From Salvator merianae (lineage: Eukaryota; Chordata; Lepidosauria; Squamata; Teiidae), in NCBI GenBank assembly GCA_003586115.2, contig QVOM02000042.1, forward strand, positions 75,656,176 through 75,720,175: a stretch of 64,000 nucleotides of DNA, read 5' to 3'. Below, piece after piece: positions 24,881 through 37,524 of this stretch (the stretch's first letter is position 1; the number at the start of each line of letters is the position of its first letter). The notes below the pieces were generated by a model. It was not told the origin of the DNA. It ran no database searches and saw only the letters and a list, made by a program, of their open reading frames with translations. The position numbers were made by a program, and so were the translations under genes.

Positions 24881-25747
24881 AGAGCTGGTAGCATGTGTTC
24901 TCATCCCATCTCTAATCCATCTTTTCTAGCCTTGACTGTTTCTGACATGAACAATCCCATTTGCAAACCATCAAGCCACCTCAGAGGTGCTTTCTTAAAA
25001 ACTATGTGTGAATGAAGCCTGAAACATACTTTTACAAGCCTTTATATATTCTCTGTCTCCCTCATTTCTGTGTCTCTTGTGCCTGATCCTAATTGCCTAC
25101 CATGGTGCAGGATATTTTCCCTTTCCCCCTACTTTCTTCAAAACCCATTTTAGCTACTTCTAGGAATTCTCTGAAAAACCTACTCTTCAGCATGATTTCA
25201 GACAACTGTTGTCAGCTTTATTGCCCATTTTAAATAGCTGGACTTAATTTGTTTTGTTTTTACATTACTGCAGACCATCATGTGTTCCAGATGAAAGAAG
25301 TAAGAAGATATAAAAAGACTAAATAAACAAATAAGCTCATGTCTTAGTTACACTTGGGTTCCTTCCCAATGGTCTCTGTCCCTAATGATGTCTTTAGTGC
25401 TTGGACCAATTGGAAAGTTTTCTTTGTGGTACCTCTAAGCTAATGGAATGAATTCTTAGCCATTTGTCACCGGACAATGATGACAATGTGCTTTGGGCCT
25501 TTCAAGAGGGAGAAAGAGCATTAAGTGTTAACCTTTATTTTATTTAGAGAATTAAAGAATTTATATATACTGGCCTATACCTCAGTCTCAGGTCAGTTAA
25601 CAATAAGAGTTAAAACAATAAAAATAATATAAAAAATACTAATAACCAAAAATTAAGTTTAGGGAATAAAATATACTAGTTACTAAAAGATTAATAGACC
25701 AAAATATAATGAGACTGAAAGCTAAGTTAAGCAAGTACCTTTTCCTA
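24881..25747. other. No gene seen
   Basis: AT-rich non-coding sequence. A possible reversed LINE/SINE tail lies at about 25530-25640 (TATACTGGCCTATACCTCAG). No other feature could be supported. Confidence 0.4.
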
Positions 25748-26166
25748 AGGGACATTCTTGCACTTATCACCATGGAATGTTCAACTGCAAACATTCCATG
25801 GTGGTATGGATCATGCAGCGTGGACACCATCCACACTGCATGGACCTAGTCTGCAATATAAGCAGGCTACCAACATTTTCGGTGTGAATGCTGGTAGCCT
25901 TACTCAGTCCTTACCATGATAGTGGCAGGAAGTGTCCAGCCACTGCCATGGTGACTGGCAGCACTGTGCAGTGGAAATGGGTGCAAATGCACTTTACCAG
26001 GAGCTGACTTTCAATAAAACTGTAGAGCATTAATTTGTGCTCCACAGCTAGTTGCAATCAGGAGCAGCGACATGCTACTTCTCATTGCAAGGGGCTCTGC
26101 AAAGTGCAGAAGCACTATGCTAGTGAGCATCTTGGACACTCACTAGTACAAAGTGCGAATAGGTCC
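25748..26166. mobile_element. MITE, family A (GGGxC...GCACTTA ends)
   Basis: Starts GGGACATTCTTGCACTTATC and ends AAAGTGCGAATAGGTCC, which are imperfect inverted repeats. Inside, GGAATGTTCAACTGCAAACA, GTGGACACCATCCACAC and CCAGCCACTGCCATGG recur in the copies at 26248 and 52370. There is no coding capacity. A second family A element lies only about 80 bp downstream. Confidence 0.75.
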
Positions 26167-26247
26167 AAGGTGCCAGAAACTAACCAGTGTTGATGCTTGT
26201 TGTATCTCTGTGGGGAGATTACTCTTAAACTTAAGGGCAATAACTGA

Positions 26248-26691
26248 GGGCCTGTTCATAGTTTTCATTAGTGAGCATGCAAGTACTCCAAAGTGAAGTG
26301 CATCCGCACTATGTGGAGACCCTCACAACTGGGAATGGGTTACAGCCACTCCCAATCACTATTAGCTGTGGAGTGCAAAATTGTGCTCCACAGCTGCACT
26401 GGAAACAGCTGGACTGCTCCCAGTATGCAATGCTCACACCTTTTTCTGGGTGTGAATGCTGTGCTATGTGGTGTGGCTGCGGCTGTGCAGTCACACAGCA
26501 CATCCCCAGTTGTCTTAGCAAAAGCCAGACATTTTCCTGGCAGGTAGCCAGTTTTCATACTGTGAATGCTGGATGCCCGTGTCTGGAATGTTCCAGCCTT
26601 TGCAGTGCAAAATGGCCACCACACTGCAAGGTCTGTTCCACCTTGGATGTTTGATTCTGAACATTCCAAGATGGTAAGTGCAAAAAGTCCC
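26248..26691. mobile_element. MITE, family A, inverted copy
   Basis: Begins GGGCCTGTTCATAGTTTTCA and ends TGGTAAGTGCAAAAAGTCCC. The interior matches the reverse complement of 52370-52824: CTCCACAGCTGCACTGG, GGGTGTGAATGC and CTGGAATGTTCCAGCC blocks. ORFs up to 127 codons on both strands are palindrome shadows, not genes. Confidence 0.8.
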
Positions 26692-27934
26692 TTCAAGAAA
26701 GCTCTACCCCAGTGCTGCATCCCTTGAACCCCCTCAAGTGATGGAATCAGAAGGAGAATCTCACCAGAAGACTGAATTGTTCAAGCAGGTCTATATGGGA
26801 GGAGGCTTGGCAAGCTGTTCAGGGCTTTAAGTGTCAATGGTAACACGTTGAGTTGGCTCCAGAAGTGAACAGGACTAGTGTTATATGGCTCCTTGCTCCA
26901 CAGTAGTTACCCCATCCCCCATCAGCTACTTTTAGTTCGCAAGCCAATCGTGCCCCACGGTGTAGCGTTACAGAAAAAAATATTTTCCATTTAAATACAA
27001 ATGTAAATTTCCAGCTTTAAACCATTACCAGTACAACTAAAACGTCATTAAAAGAAATAGGGAGTAACTCTGTCAAAATGCATTCTATTGTGGAAGAACA
27101 GGCTTTGCACTATCTGTCCTGTATAAAAGGTATTAGGAAAATTGCTACCACCAGTAGGCTTGTCTGCTATTATGGCTGGTGCAACAGTGGCCTCTGGTGG
27201 CTATGTTTCCAACTGCTGACAGGTCCATCCAGCCCCTGAGAACAGAAAACTAGACACCCCAAGGAAAGATACCGAGATACTTTTACAGCAACTTCACATG
27301 TGATACTTGGCTGGGGATATGCTGTACAACGAATACATGCCATTTCCCCAATACTCCAGAAGGCAACACTGAGGATGGAACTATTTAGATGAAGGAGCCG
27401 TTCCAATTTACAGTGCCACTCTCACATAAAGGTTCCCAAATGCATCCTTTCAGGGTGGGCAGGTGAAAAGGAAAACAAGGCTTCCTGCAACAACAGATAA
27501 GGGAACTACCTGAAATTCCCTCTTGTTTGGACCTAGTAAAGGTGCAGAAGTCCTGTCCTCCTTTCCATCTACCTCCTATGTATGATCAGTAGGTAAAGAA
27601 AAAGTAATGTCTTTGAAGATGTAGGAATGGCACTACAAGACTTGTCTTCTATCCCTCCAAATTTGCTGACAAATATATCACAGGACTTCTCCTCCCCATT
27701 CACTCCTCCTCTCCATTGCTGGTTAATTAAAAAAAAAAAAAACAAATTCAAGGAAAGTATCCGCACAACATACATAATTAGAACTGAAAATTCTTCAACT
27801 GCTTAGGTTAACTGGACCAATATATTTTTGGTTAAAAAGTAGTTACAAATAATCTAGCAAGTGATGGTTAAATATCAATATTATCTGTAATTAAATATCT
27901 ACTCTTGTTGGGGGGCTGATCCCCATTGATCCAC
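26692..27934. other. No gene seen
   Basis: Unique-looking sequence with only short ORFs. An A-rich run lies at about 27729-27742. Confidence 0.45.
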
Positions 27935-28400
27935 AGATGCCTCCCGATGTGGGTTGATACCCACAGTTCTCCCGGGACTACATTGGGAATGCCACATGTA
28001 ATTGTGGCATTTCTGATATAGTCCTGGGATATCAAGCCGATATCTCTTAGTATTGCTATTACAGAAAATCTGGTGATGATGCCGGGTTTTCTGTAATAGC
28101 GATGCTGCTTACCTGTCTGCCAGTGCCTTTTGTTATCACTGCTCTTTCAGCTTCCCGGAAGCCAGCCAAGTATGAAAACAAAAAAAGGAAAGAGGATGGG
28201 TGGGTGCTTGGTTGACTTCCAGGTAGATGCAAGAGCCATGATAACGACAGATACTGGCAGACACAGATAAAGCCTGTTTGTCTTCTGCATCGCAAGATCT
28301 TCTTTAGATCCTGTGATTGCCTCTTGCTGTTTTGAGGTACCCATCTCTCTCAGGCAGAGAGCAGTGCTTCTAGAACTGAGTCTAAATCTAATTTGTCTAG
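27935..28400. mobile_element. MITE, family C, long copy
   Basis: Contains GGGACTACATTGGGAATGCC, GATATCAAGCCGATATCTC, GATGCCGGGTTTTCTGTAAT and a downstream GATCCTGTGATTGCCTCTTG block, in the same order as the elements at 20150 and 38035. The local stem GGGACTACATTGGGA with TCTGATATAGTCCTGGG supports a foldback origin. Confidence 0.65.
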
Positions 28401-29855
28401 GCATAATGTAAAACCAATGGAAGCATACTTTCCCCCCACTTCCAGACTGTTTTTAATCACAGGCAATGAAGGTCTTATCAATCCCTCTCATAAGATTTCT
28501 CTCATTAGATGACAGTCCTTAAAATAACAGTTTTCAACTAATTTGGCTTCAGTTGTTCCCTAAATTAATTTCATTTCTGAAAAAAAACAAACCTGCTTTC
28601 CATCTTCGCACTTTGAGCGCTGTGAGATTCTACACAACAGTCGCCCTGCAGTTGCAAGGGCTCATTATAAAACACTAACATTTTAGGGATATTAGCTGCC
28701 TGCTAAACATAATATTATTAAAGAGCCTGCTATCCCTGCAACCTTTATTGGAAGATTAAAAAGATACAGTTACAGTAGTGGATTTGTTTAATGCACATTC
28801 CTCGATTCTGTGATCAACAGTGGTCGGCCGACGGCTACCGACATCTGGTTTCCATACTCACCAGAATTTCAAAAGCAAGAGGTATTCACAAAAAAACTCT
28901 GCCATGATCTGCCTCATTTATGATACCATGTAGAACTTGTCTTGGATGCTGGCTATTGAATTCAAAGAGCCACAGTTTAGCTCAACAGTTTAGAAGATCC
29001 AATGAGTTGTCTGTTTCTGAATCCTTATCTGGCTCATATTCTAGGTAGCAGTTCAAATATTTAAATGTCTGCATGTGTCAAAGTACTCCTGGTACACTGT
29101 ATGCAAAATTACAGTAACAAAATAATGGTCTGCTTAGAATAGGTGACTAATGTATAGCACTGCTCCTCTATCTGATGCTGAACTACAACTCCATAATTGC
29201 TTGCAGTTAGCCACGCAGAATCGAGAATGTGAAATGTAGTTCAGCAACATCTAGAGGACCACACATGACAATCCCTGCCCCAGAAATCTTCTCTATGATA
29301 CCAAGACATCCCTCACATAATGCAGCATAGTTTTGCTCTTAGATGGTTGGGAAAAAATGGTGCTTCCCCCATTTAATGCAACTCCAGAAACTTGAAATAA
29401 TGCAGCTTGGCTTCTGCAATGCCATTGACTCAGACTGATCAAGTGGGTCTTTCTTTCACAGTGTCATAGACCTACATTGGTAGTTTGATGTCCTGTCGTT
29501 CCCCTAACATTTGGATCCCCATAGGCAGCAACAACTTGCATAACATGATCTTGCATGACACTGAGGATTGTGGAAACCAAACAGGGTTACGTGAGGGAAG
29601 ATTGTAATTTCAAATGTAGAGGGAATCCTTTTGTTGTTGGTGGTGAAGAATTCAGACATTTCAATGCATACATCCCAGCAACAGATGCATTACAGAGGCA
29701 TCAGTTTTCCTTTAAGCTTTACCTTTGTAAAGGTGTTTTACTGTTCAGGTTTAGATTTGCAAATATCCTATGCTGCCCTTATTTTTTTAGGAGTGAAGAG
29801 AGTTTACACAGTCATGGAGTCTGGCTTCCTCCTGACATTGCAAAAATATGTATCA
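28401..29855. other. No gene seen
   Basis: Low-repeat AT-rich sequence. No exon-like ORF or motif could be supported. I found no recurring repeat in it, so it is one of the longer apparently unique segments. Confidence 0.5.
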
Positions 29856-29863
29856 GTTCCTCC

Positions 29864-30202
29864 TAGAGATGTGCCGAACTGTTTTGAACATTAATTGGTT
29901 TGATTTGAGCAAGAAGTGTTCGACTAGTTCAGACTTGAACTGGACCACATCCAGGCTTGGGAGGGGCAATTTGAATCAAACTAAGTAGGACCAAACGCCC
30001 CAATTCAAATAGAACTGCTTCGTGTTCAATGCTATTTTGTCCTTTAAAGGGACTTTTTAAAAGAAAAATGTAGGGCTTTTTTGTTCAAACTGGTTCAACG
30101 TTTGATCAAACATGTTCAAAAAAGCTTGAATTTGAACTGAACTACTTAAGGCTTGGTTCAATTTGACTGATCAACTCTTCTCCTTGTTTATGCATATCTC
30201 TA
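29864..30202. mobile_element. hAT-type MITE (TAGAGATGTGC family) with 7/8 TSD
   Basis: Starts TAGAGATGTGCCGAAC and ends TTATGCATATCTCTA. The flanks GTTCCTCC (29856-29863) and GTTCCTTC (30203-30210) match at 7 of 8 positions, an 8-bp hAT-type duplication. The interior is rich in TTGAAC/GTTCAA words, shared with the copy at 33343. Confidence 0.8.
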
Positions 30203-30689
30203 GTTCCTTCCTCAAATCAGGGAATTATAATCTGTTTATTATGATAGTATAGGGGTACTCAGTTGTGTCATCCAGATGTTCCTGAACTACAGCTCCCAGA
30301 ATTCCACTCACAGTATTCTAGTCCAGCCCCAGCAGGAGCGGCTGAGGATGCTGGAAGTGGAACACTCAGAACTGTACTTCAGAAACGTTTGGAAATCTGC
30401 AATAGAACACTCCTGCTTTAGTAGGAAAGGAACCATCTTAAAAAGTGTAAAACTGATCTGAGGGTAGATAGACTTAGAAATTGTTGATAAATTCTGGACA
30501 CAAGACACTGAAAACCAAATGCCTCTTGCTTCTTTTAGAATCTCATAGAACTATCCTGACTGTGACTTCGATTTTCGAAAGTAAAGTTGCTTCAACTTTG
30601 GCTTCATTGCTTTAAATAATATGACATATGTCTTTTTCCTAAAACTAGCCTGGCATAAAACCAACAGCAGGCTTATTAACTTATTTTGA
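30203..30689. other. No gene seen
   Basis: Short AT-rich interval between a MITE and an L1-like fragment. No supported ORF. Confidence 0.45.
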
Positions 30690-31253
30690 CTTATATAAAC
30701 AGAGCAATAATTTCCATGCATTGGTATTGTGGAAAGAAGGGTGTATATATGCATTTATAGTGGGAATGTGAAGTCCTACAACATTTTGGAATGAAATAAA
30801 TGAAGAAATAAATAGAGTAAGTAACCATGTGACAAACTGGGGCAAGAAAAACTGGATCATGGCCTGGGTTAAGTGAGTGAAGCTGGAGGTTAAAGGATTA
30901 ATAGAGGTATCAGTTATAGTGGCCCAGTTCGTGATTGGGGATGGAAGGACTGTGGTAAATGGAACTTGAGTGGATGGTTGCATTATGTAATAGTGTATAT
31001 TAAATGAGATGTGTTAGATCAAAATAAAAATAGTATGAAGGTAGTATGATAAGGGAAGGGATAAACTGGGCAACAATAGTGAACTATAGTAAGCAAAAAA
31101 CAAAGAACGAATTGATATTAAATGAACTCTCAGGGTTAACCCCATTGTTACAAAATGATGAGAGGAGCGAGGGAAGAGAATATGTTTTGAATTGATATAA
31201 TATGTATATTGTAAGGTTTTTGATGTTATTCAATAAAAAACGCAAAACAACAA
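30690..31253 (+). mobile_element. Probable L1 LINE 3' fragment
   Basis: A frame-broken segment encodes a short W-rich block (TFWNEINEEINR, then WGKKNWIMAW) like the C-terminal zone of L1 ORF2. It is followed by an AT-rich 3' region that ends in an AATAAA-like signal and an A-rich AAC repeat tail. The clade assignment is tentative because the protein part is under 100 residues and disrupted. Confidence 0.5.
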
Positions 31254-31586
31254 CAACAGTTCAGTAGCAGGTGAAGTTTTTCTTCTATTTGTTTCCATGA
31301 TAAGAAAAGCTGTTCTTGCTTTATTTCTTCATATCAAGTTACTATTAATTCTAGGTACTCATGGTTAGGGTGATATTAGTCTTAAACTGGTGAACAAACT
31401 CAAAGAGGGAGAAAGCCCCCCCCCCAAAAAAAAACCCATACAACTTTACTTTTGAAGTCTGCAGGGAAAGAACTGAGCACCATATTCATCTATATTTTCC
31501 CTTTTCCTCCATGGCTTAAACACTTTTCTTCTCCATTACTCCCCACTCACAGGCCCTTCATATTCTCTTCCTTTCTGTAACTCAGT

Positions 31587-32111
31587 GGGCCCTTTCTGCA
31601 CTTACCCTAAGTCCAGAATAGAAGCATCCACACATTAGTTCAGATCTGTGAGCCCCCAACCCCCACAGGTACACAGGCATGCTCTGTCCACACAGAACAG
31701 AGCATGATCCTGACCAGGGATGGCCTGATTGGGATGACTGATAGATCTATTTAAATAAGCCTATCAGTGGACCAGCAGGCCCTGGTCTAGAACATGGAAG
31801 GTGTGCAGATGACACACCTCCCATGTCCACAACTAGCGGGGGATGCACTTCAGCAGCACACCAAAGAGCACCACTGAAATGCATTTCCCAGAGGCTCCAA
31901 GGTTAGGGACATTTTTCCTAGCCGTTGCAGTGCTTGAAGGCCTATCTTAAAAGCTGTGTGCACTTTGAGGACAGGGTTGGAGCTGGCCTGAACCAGTGCC
32001 ATCATGCAGATGGGATTGTTCCAGACCATGTCTTTTTATGGTTGGGACCAGAGGGCTTGACTGGTCCAGACCCACAGGTTCTACAGAAAGATAAATGCAG
32101 AAAAGGCCATG
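31587..32111. mobile_element. MITE with GGGCCCTTTCTGCACTTACC-type ends
   Basis: Left end GGGCCCTTTCTGCACTTACC and right end AGATAAATGCAGAAAAGGCC are inverted relatives. The interior is unlike families A and B but shares its right part with 9440-9588. It carries no transposase. The ORF at 31925-32254 follows the repeat and has no motif. Confidence 0.75.
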
Positions 32112-33334
32112 CCCCTTTCCCCATCTACTTTTATCTCTTCTCTCAGGTTAGAAATGGCCAGCAGTGGCAGGCTAGTAACTCACGTGCTCATCCTATCATA
32201 CTGCTGCCTCAAACACTGAACGAGAGGGCTCAGATCTGGATTGCTGTAGAGTGAGATCTGGTGCAGCCCCACGCTGCCAGGTAAACCACAGTGGCTCAAC
32301 TGTAGGTTGCTATTTATAATATTTGTGATAGCAACCTACAGATTGGTAACTATAGGGCTGAGAAGGCAGTGCAGCTATATGGCTGAAGGATTTGTGTTGG
32401 ACCATGCAAAGAAAGTCCCAGATTACAACACACCAGGATCCAGTCCTGGTGGAAAAAGATGAATCTTTCTGTCTTGTCTTTGTAAGGGCTGTTTCTTTAG
32501 TTTGAAGCCCTTCTGCAGAGCAAGACCAGCGGTAAACCTTTATTTCAAGGAAATCTGTCTACAAAGAAGACCTGGGATTATTATTTAGGTTGGACAAAGG
32601 AGCTAACTAAATTAACATAATTTTTACAGAAGTAGCCTTCATCCTATGCTAAGCGTTCTGTTTCAGAAACTATGATATTCTTCTGATAATTCTGAGCAAA
32701 ACGTGAACATTCGATATCTCCAAATTGATTGACTAGGGACCAGAAGATCAGGACTGAGGGCAAGGGAGATGGGACAACAGAATGACTAGCGACCTCACTT
32801 CCACCTTTGAATCAGGAACCAGCACACCACTGAATGGATCTTGACAGATAAAAGTCAGGCTTTCACGAATGCCATTAGCTGTCCTCACCTGACTGGCAGA
32901 TCCCTGAAGGACAATAATGAAGCAAACAGGAGGCCTGCCATCTTGTAGAAATCCATTTCCTCCTGTCATGCGAGATGAACAGGTTCTGTTCCACCTGTGT
33001 CGTGCGGAACAGTCACCTTGAAGCTCACTCATCCAAGTCCTTTTTCTGAATCAGTTAATAATTTATCCTAAGTTTTCAATATTTCATATCTTTCTTAGTC
33101 TTTCTTGCGTAGTCTTTCAAACAGTTCATAAGGGTATGAGAGAGCAATCTGGCTCATATTAACCATTTTTTGTTAGTGGATAACAATCTAATTTTGGTTA
33201 AGATGAAAATATGAAGGAGATATGAACTCAAATACAAGTGGTTCCCTTATAATCATAACAGCATCAATGACAACTGCCCAAAAGAATAGGGGATTTTCCA
33301 ATAATTGTCTAAAATACATTAAAGTCATTGAAAA
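32112..33334. other. No gene seen; 14-bp perfect hairpin
   Basis: Non-coding. A perfect stem CTGTAGGTTGCTAT (32300-32313) with ATAGCAACCTACAG (32328-32341) encloses a 14-nt AT-rich loop. No other feature could be supported. Confidence 0.5.
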
Positions 33335-33342
33335 CTAACGTA

Positions 33343-33618
33343 TAGCAATGTGCTGAACTGGTTCAGGTTTGAACTGGTTTGAATCAACAGAGGTGTTCAA
33401 AAAGTTTACATTTGAACTGAACACCCTGCCTATTTGAAAACAAAGTTTGAATCTGAACAGAACAAAGGGGTTTGATTGTGGTTCAAAGGTGTTTGACGGT
33501 TGCTTGAATCAAATGGAACACTCTGATGATCAAAGAAAAAAATTCAAAATTGAACAAACCAGACCCTGTTTGGTTTGATTCAAACTGAACACATACAAAA
33601 AGTTCATGCACATCTCTT
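33343..33618. mobile_element. hAT-type MITE (TTGAAC-rich), degraded TSD
   Basis: Starts TAGCAATGTGCTGAACTGG and ends TTCATGCACATCTCTT. Flanks 33335-33342 and 33619-33626 agree at 6 of 8 positions. The interior is rich in GAACTG, TTTGAA and GTTCAA words, as in the copy at 29864. Confidence 0.7.
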
Positions 33619-33626
33619 CTAATGTG

Positions 33627-35035
33627 TGCTTAAAGCACACATACACTGAAATAGGGCATGAAGGTGCTTCACTTTTTATACAGATCCATACTTAGATGTC
33701 CTAACTCTTCAAGTTTGGTTGCAGAGATTAAAAACAAGATTCTCAGGAGGTTTAAACTTTTGCTAAATAATAATAAAAAAAGGTGGTGTAGAATTGCCTC
33801 CCTGACTCTATCTAACCCATCCCAATCCACAAGTATGTCTATCTAAATGCTTCCAAGAAGTCACTACTATTGCAGCTGGTATTCAAAAATAGACTGCTTT
33901 GGGAAACAGGGGTTCCACTGATGCATCAAGGAGAAAAATCGCTGCCTATAAATCTCCTCTAATTTGGGTAGGATCCATACAGTCCTCATGGCCATGTCAA
34001 CAGAACTCTGAGCATGGTTGACCCACATCACTGTGCACCAAAAGGGGGCCAGAACCTCCTTTGATGCACAGCGACTGCATGTCACCCATGCCTGCCTATT
34101 CCTGGGTACTGACTCCATGCCCAGAATTGCTCTGTTCATGGAATGAGAAAATCTACTCTGCAAATAAGGCATGGACCAGGTTTGCTCCTGTAGCAGCTAT
34201 GCAGAAAGTCATGATGTGAGGAGCACCAGCCTTCAAAAATGACCCACTTTCATGGCCTAGTGGAATGTCTGCAGTGGGCAGCCTTTGATGCTGGGGATTT
34301 TTCATTCTCCAACCCCACTCATGCCCTGGAGAAAGTATTGTGGTCCAAGATCAGACCCTGTGGCACATGCTGTGGCTCATGTGTGGCTGTTGCTTTGATG
34401 TGTTCTGAAAAACTTTGTTTTGTCTGTTCTGTACAAATTCTTTGGCTGATCCTGAGTTTAGCATTATGAACTGAGACAGCAGTTACATTCCCAAAGAGAG
34501 GCTGTGCAGCAACTGGCAATTTGCTTTTGATGCAGCCTTCATCTGCATTATTCACCACTGTCAAAAGTGAGTTGCAAATTGTCACTTGGTCCTGCCCACT
34601 GTCCCACTGAGCAAGCCAGCCAAGCCTCATTATGAAACCTGTTGAGCACTTATATGTATAATTAAATCTGGGATCTTGCAATGGGTATGGAAATTTATCT
34701 GTATGGTGACATCGTTGCCTGTAAACATAGCCAATTAAGAGCATAATGTGATGATGAAAGCACTGTGCCCTCACTCTGTTTTGCTTTTGCTGACTCACAG
34801 TAATATTGTGGCATTTCCAGTTTGATTGATTGGAAATTTTGGTGTTACATAAATAATCAACATTTTCAACTTCTGTTCCCCCAGCTCTATCCCTTCCACC
34901 AGTTCATCAAATGATTAAGTTCTTTTTTCCTGCAAGAAAAATATCCTTTTACCCCCCCTTTTCTCCTATATGTATTACAGTTTCAGCCCACACCTAGTCT
35001 ACAATACTAATGAAATAAAGCAAAATCAGTGAGCT
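33627..35035. other. No supported gene; one 159-codon ORF
   Basis: The longest ORF outside recognisable transposons is 34319-34798 on the minus strand (159 codons). It shows no domain, signal peptide or membrane segment that I recognise, and an ORF of this length can arise by chance in 64 kb. The rest is unique-looking non-coding DNA. Confidence 0.45.
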
Positions 35036-36279
35036 GACCAGAAATTATTGCTGAGGAAATTTGGAGAAGGAATTATGCCCACTCTTTTCAAATGGTATCA
35101 CCCTTTGGAGCTGGCTTTTACCAATGCATTTATAAGTCTGTCTTTTTTGGGGGGGAAAAGTGGTTCTTTATTTTGTTATCCATGTTCAAAACTATAACCA
35201 TGAGATGTCAATGATGGTAGTAGGCGGTGTGGGGGGGAGGACAAAGAAAGCAGGAAGATGAAAAAAGGGGTTGAAAAGAAAGCCGATTGTATGGAGAGGA
35301 ATAAATCCTCCCCGTGGAATGGAATTTGCTGCTTCTCCTTGATATCCTACCCTCCCCAGCCCATGTCAATCAACTGGCACATAATGTGTTTTGCAGATGG
35401 GTCTGCAGTGGTGCATGGCTGATGGGCAGATGTTTCAACTTGCATTTCTTAGCTGTCCAACAATCAGACAAAATTCTGAGGATGATCATTTGCAGATGTT
35501 TCTTGAAGAAAGCGAGCAGCCTGTCCACTTTGACTAAATTTATTCCTCTCAGCAAACCTCTGTACTGTTATTGCCCTAGACGTTTGATGGTCCCAGGGGG
35601 CAGGCTTTAGCTGCTGCTTACATCAAACCTGGCATTTCTAGAATGAAAACGGATTAAGAAGTTATAGAAACAAAGAATGGGGGAAGCGATTTCTACATAA
35701 GGTGGAGGGTTGTTTTTTTTAAAAAATTATGTTGTGTGTTTAATCACCCTGGGTTCAAAGAAGGAAAGTAATCCAAAGCACATATTCAATATATTGAAAT
35801 TCTAACAGCCCAAAAGACCTAATAGAAGGTTCCCTCCTCTTCTTTTTTTAAAGTGCTAATTGTAAGGAGGGGGACAAAATCCCACAATTGCCAGAACATA
35901 ATCAGAACCAAAGCTCAAAAACTGTTGATTGTCAGAAATGAGCCTTAGAACATATGGAGCAGAGTATCTTTGGGTACATGCAGAATATATAGATATGTAT
36001 ATGTATATGTATATATTTAACATTGAGCAACCACCACTTATGTATATACGAGATTAGGGACATTGGATGTGAAGGCAAAAGGTGTTATGTCCTGACAAGT
36101 ATGGGCTACAGTCAGTGGAGATTGCAACCAGTGTTAAATGTATTTATTTATTATAAGATTTCTACACTGTCCTTCACCATAGTTTCAGGGTGGTATGCAA
36201 AGCAGGACAATAAAAATATTGAAACAGATCTAATAACAATCTACATACAGTACTACAGTGGCTATTAAAAATAATAAAA
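35036..36279. repeat. 1,244-bp duplicated block, copy 1
   Basis: The sequence from GACCAGAAATTATTGCTGAG to the AT-rich end at 36279 recurs at 36281-37524 with an offset of exactly 1,245 bp, and all ORFs inside are repeated identically. The copies are separated by one N at 36280. The content is non-coding: a TATG/TATA simple repeat near 35995-36015 and a reversed LINE/SINE tail near 36133-36225. The single N at the junction points to an assembly artefact rather than a biological tandem duplication. Confidence 0.95.
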
Positions 36280-36280
36280 N

Positions 36281-37524
36281 GACCAGAAATTATTGCTGAG
36301 GAAATTTGGAGAAGGAATTATGCCCACTCTTTTCAAATGGTATCACCCTTTGGAGCTGGCTTTTACCAATGCATTTATAAGTCTGTCTTTTTTGGGGGGG
36401 AAAAGTGGTTCTTTATTTTGTTATCCATGTTCAAAACTATAACCATGAGATGTCAATGATGGTAGTAGGCGGTGTGGGGGGGAGGACAAAGAAAGCAGGA
36501 AGATGAAAAAAGGGGTTGAAAAGAAAGCCGATTGTATGGAGAGGAATAAATCCTCCCCGTGGAATGGAATTTGCTGCTTCTCCTTGATATCCTACCCTCC
36601 CCAGCCCATGTCAATCAACTGGCACATAATGTGTTTTGCAGATGGGTCTGCAGTGGTGCATGGCTGATGGGCAGATGTTTCAACTTGCATTTCTTAGCTG
36701 TCCAACAATCAGACAAAATTCTGAGGATGATCATTTGCAGATGTTTCTTGAAGAAAGCGAGCAGCCTGTCCACTTTGACTAAATTTATTCCTCTCAGCAA
36801 ACCTCTGTACTGTTATTGCCCTAGACGTTTGATGGTCCCAGGGGGCAGGCTTTAGCTGCTGCTTACATCAAACCTGGCATTTCTAGAATGAAAACGGATT
36901 AAGAAGTTATAGAAACAAAGAATGGGGGAAGCGATTTCTACATAAGGTGGAGGGTTGTTTTTTTTAAAAAATTATGTTGTGTGTTTAATCACCCTGGGTT
37001 CAAAGAAGGAAAGTAATCCAAAGCACATATTCAATATATTGAAATTCTAACAGCCCAAAAGACCTAATAGAAGGTTCCCTCCTCTTCTTTTTTTAAAGTG
37101 CTAATTGTAAGGAGGGGGACAAAATCCCACAATTGCCAGAACATAATCAGAACCAAAGCTCAAAAACTGTTGATTGTCAGAAATGAGCCTTAGAACATAT
37201 GGAGCAGAGTATCTTTGGGTACATGCAGAATATATAGATATGTATATGTATATGTATATATTTAACATTGAGCAACCACCACTTATGTATATACGAGATT
37301 AGGGACATTGGATGTGAAGGCAAAAGGTGTTATGTCCTGACAAGTATGGGCTACAGTCAGTGGAGATTGCAACCAGTGTTAAATGTATTTATTTATTATA
37401 AGATTTCTACACTGTCCTTCACCATAGTTTCAGGGTGGTATGCAAAGCAGGACAATAAAAATATTGAAACAGATCTAATAACAATCTACATACAGTACTA
37501 CAGTGGCTATTAAAAATAATAAAA
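36281..37524. repeat. 1,244-bp duplicated block, copy 2
   Basis: Second copy of 35036-36279 with no difference that I could see by reading. It runs on into unique flank at 37525. If the block is collapsed, the locus is continuous through one copy. Confidence 0.95.

Noticed and set aside
26271..26720. 127- and 126-codon ORFs on opposite strands
   Set aside because: Both lie inside a family A MITE, and related copies do not keep the frame.
28500..28860. Possible conserved non-coding element
   Set aside because: The segment looks unique and has homeobox-like ATTA words, but conservation cannot be judged from one sequence.
35314..37513. Pairs of identical ORFs (98, 81 and 61 codons) suggesting a duplicated gene
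   Set aside because: They are duplicated only because the 1,244-bp block is repeated around an N. The ORFs themselves show no motif.
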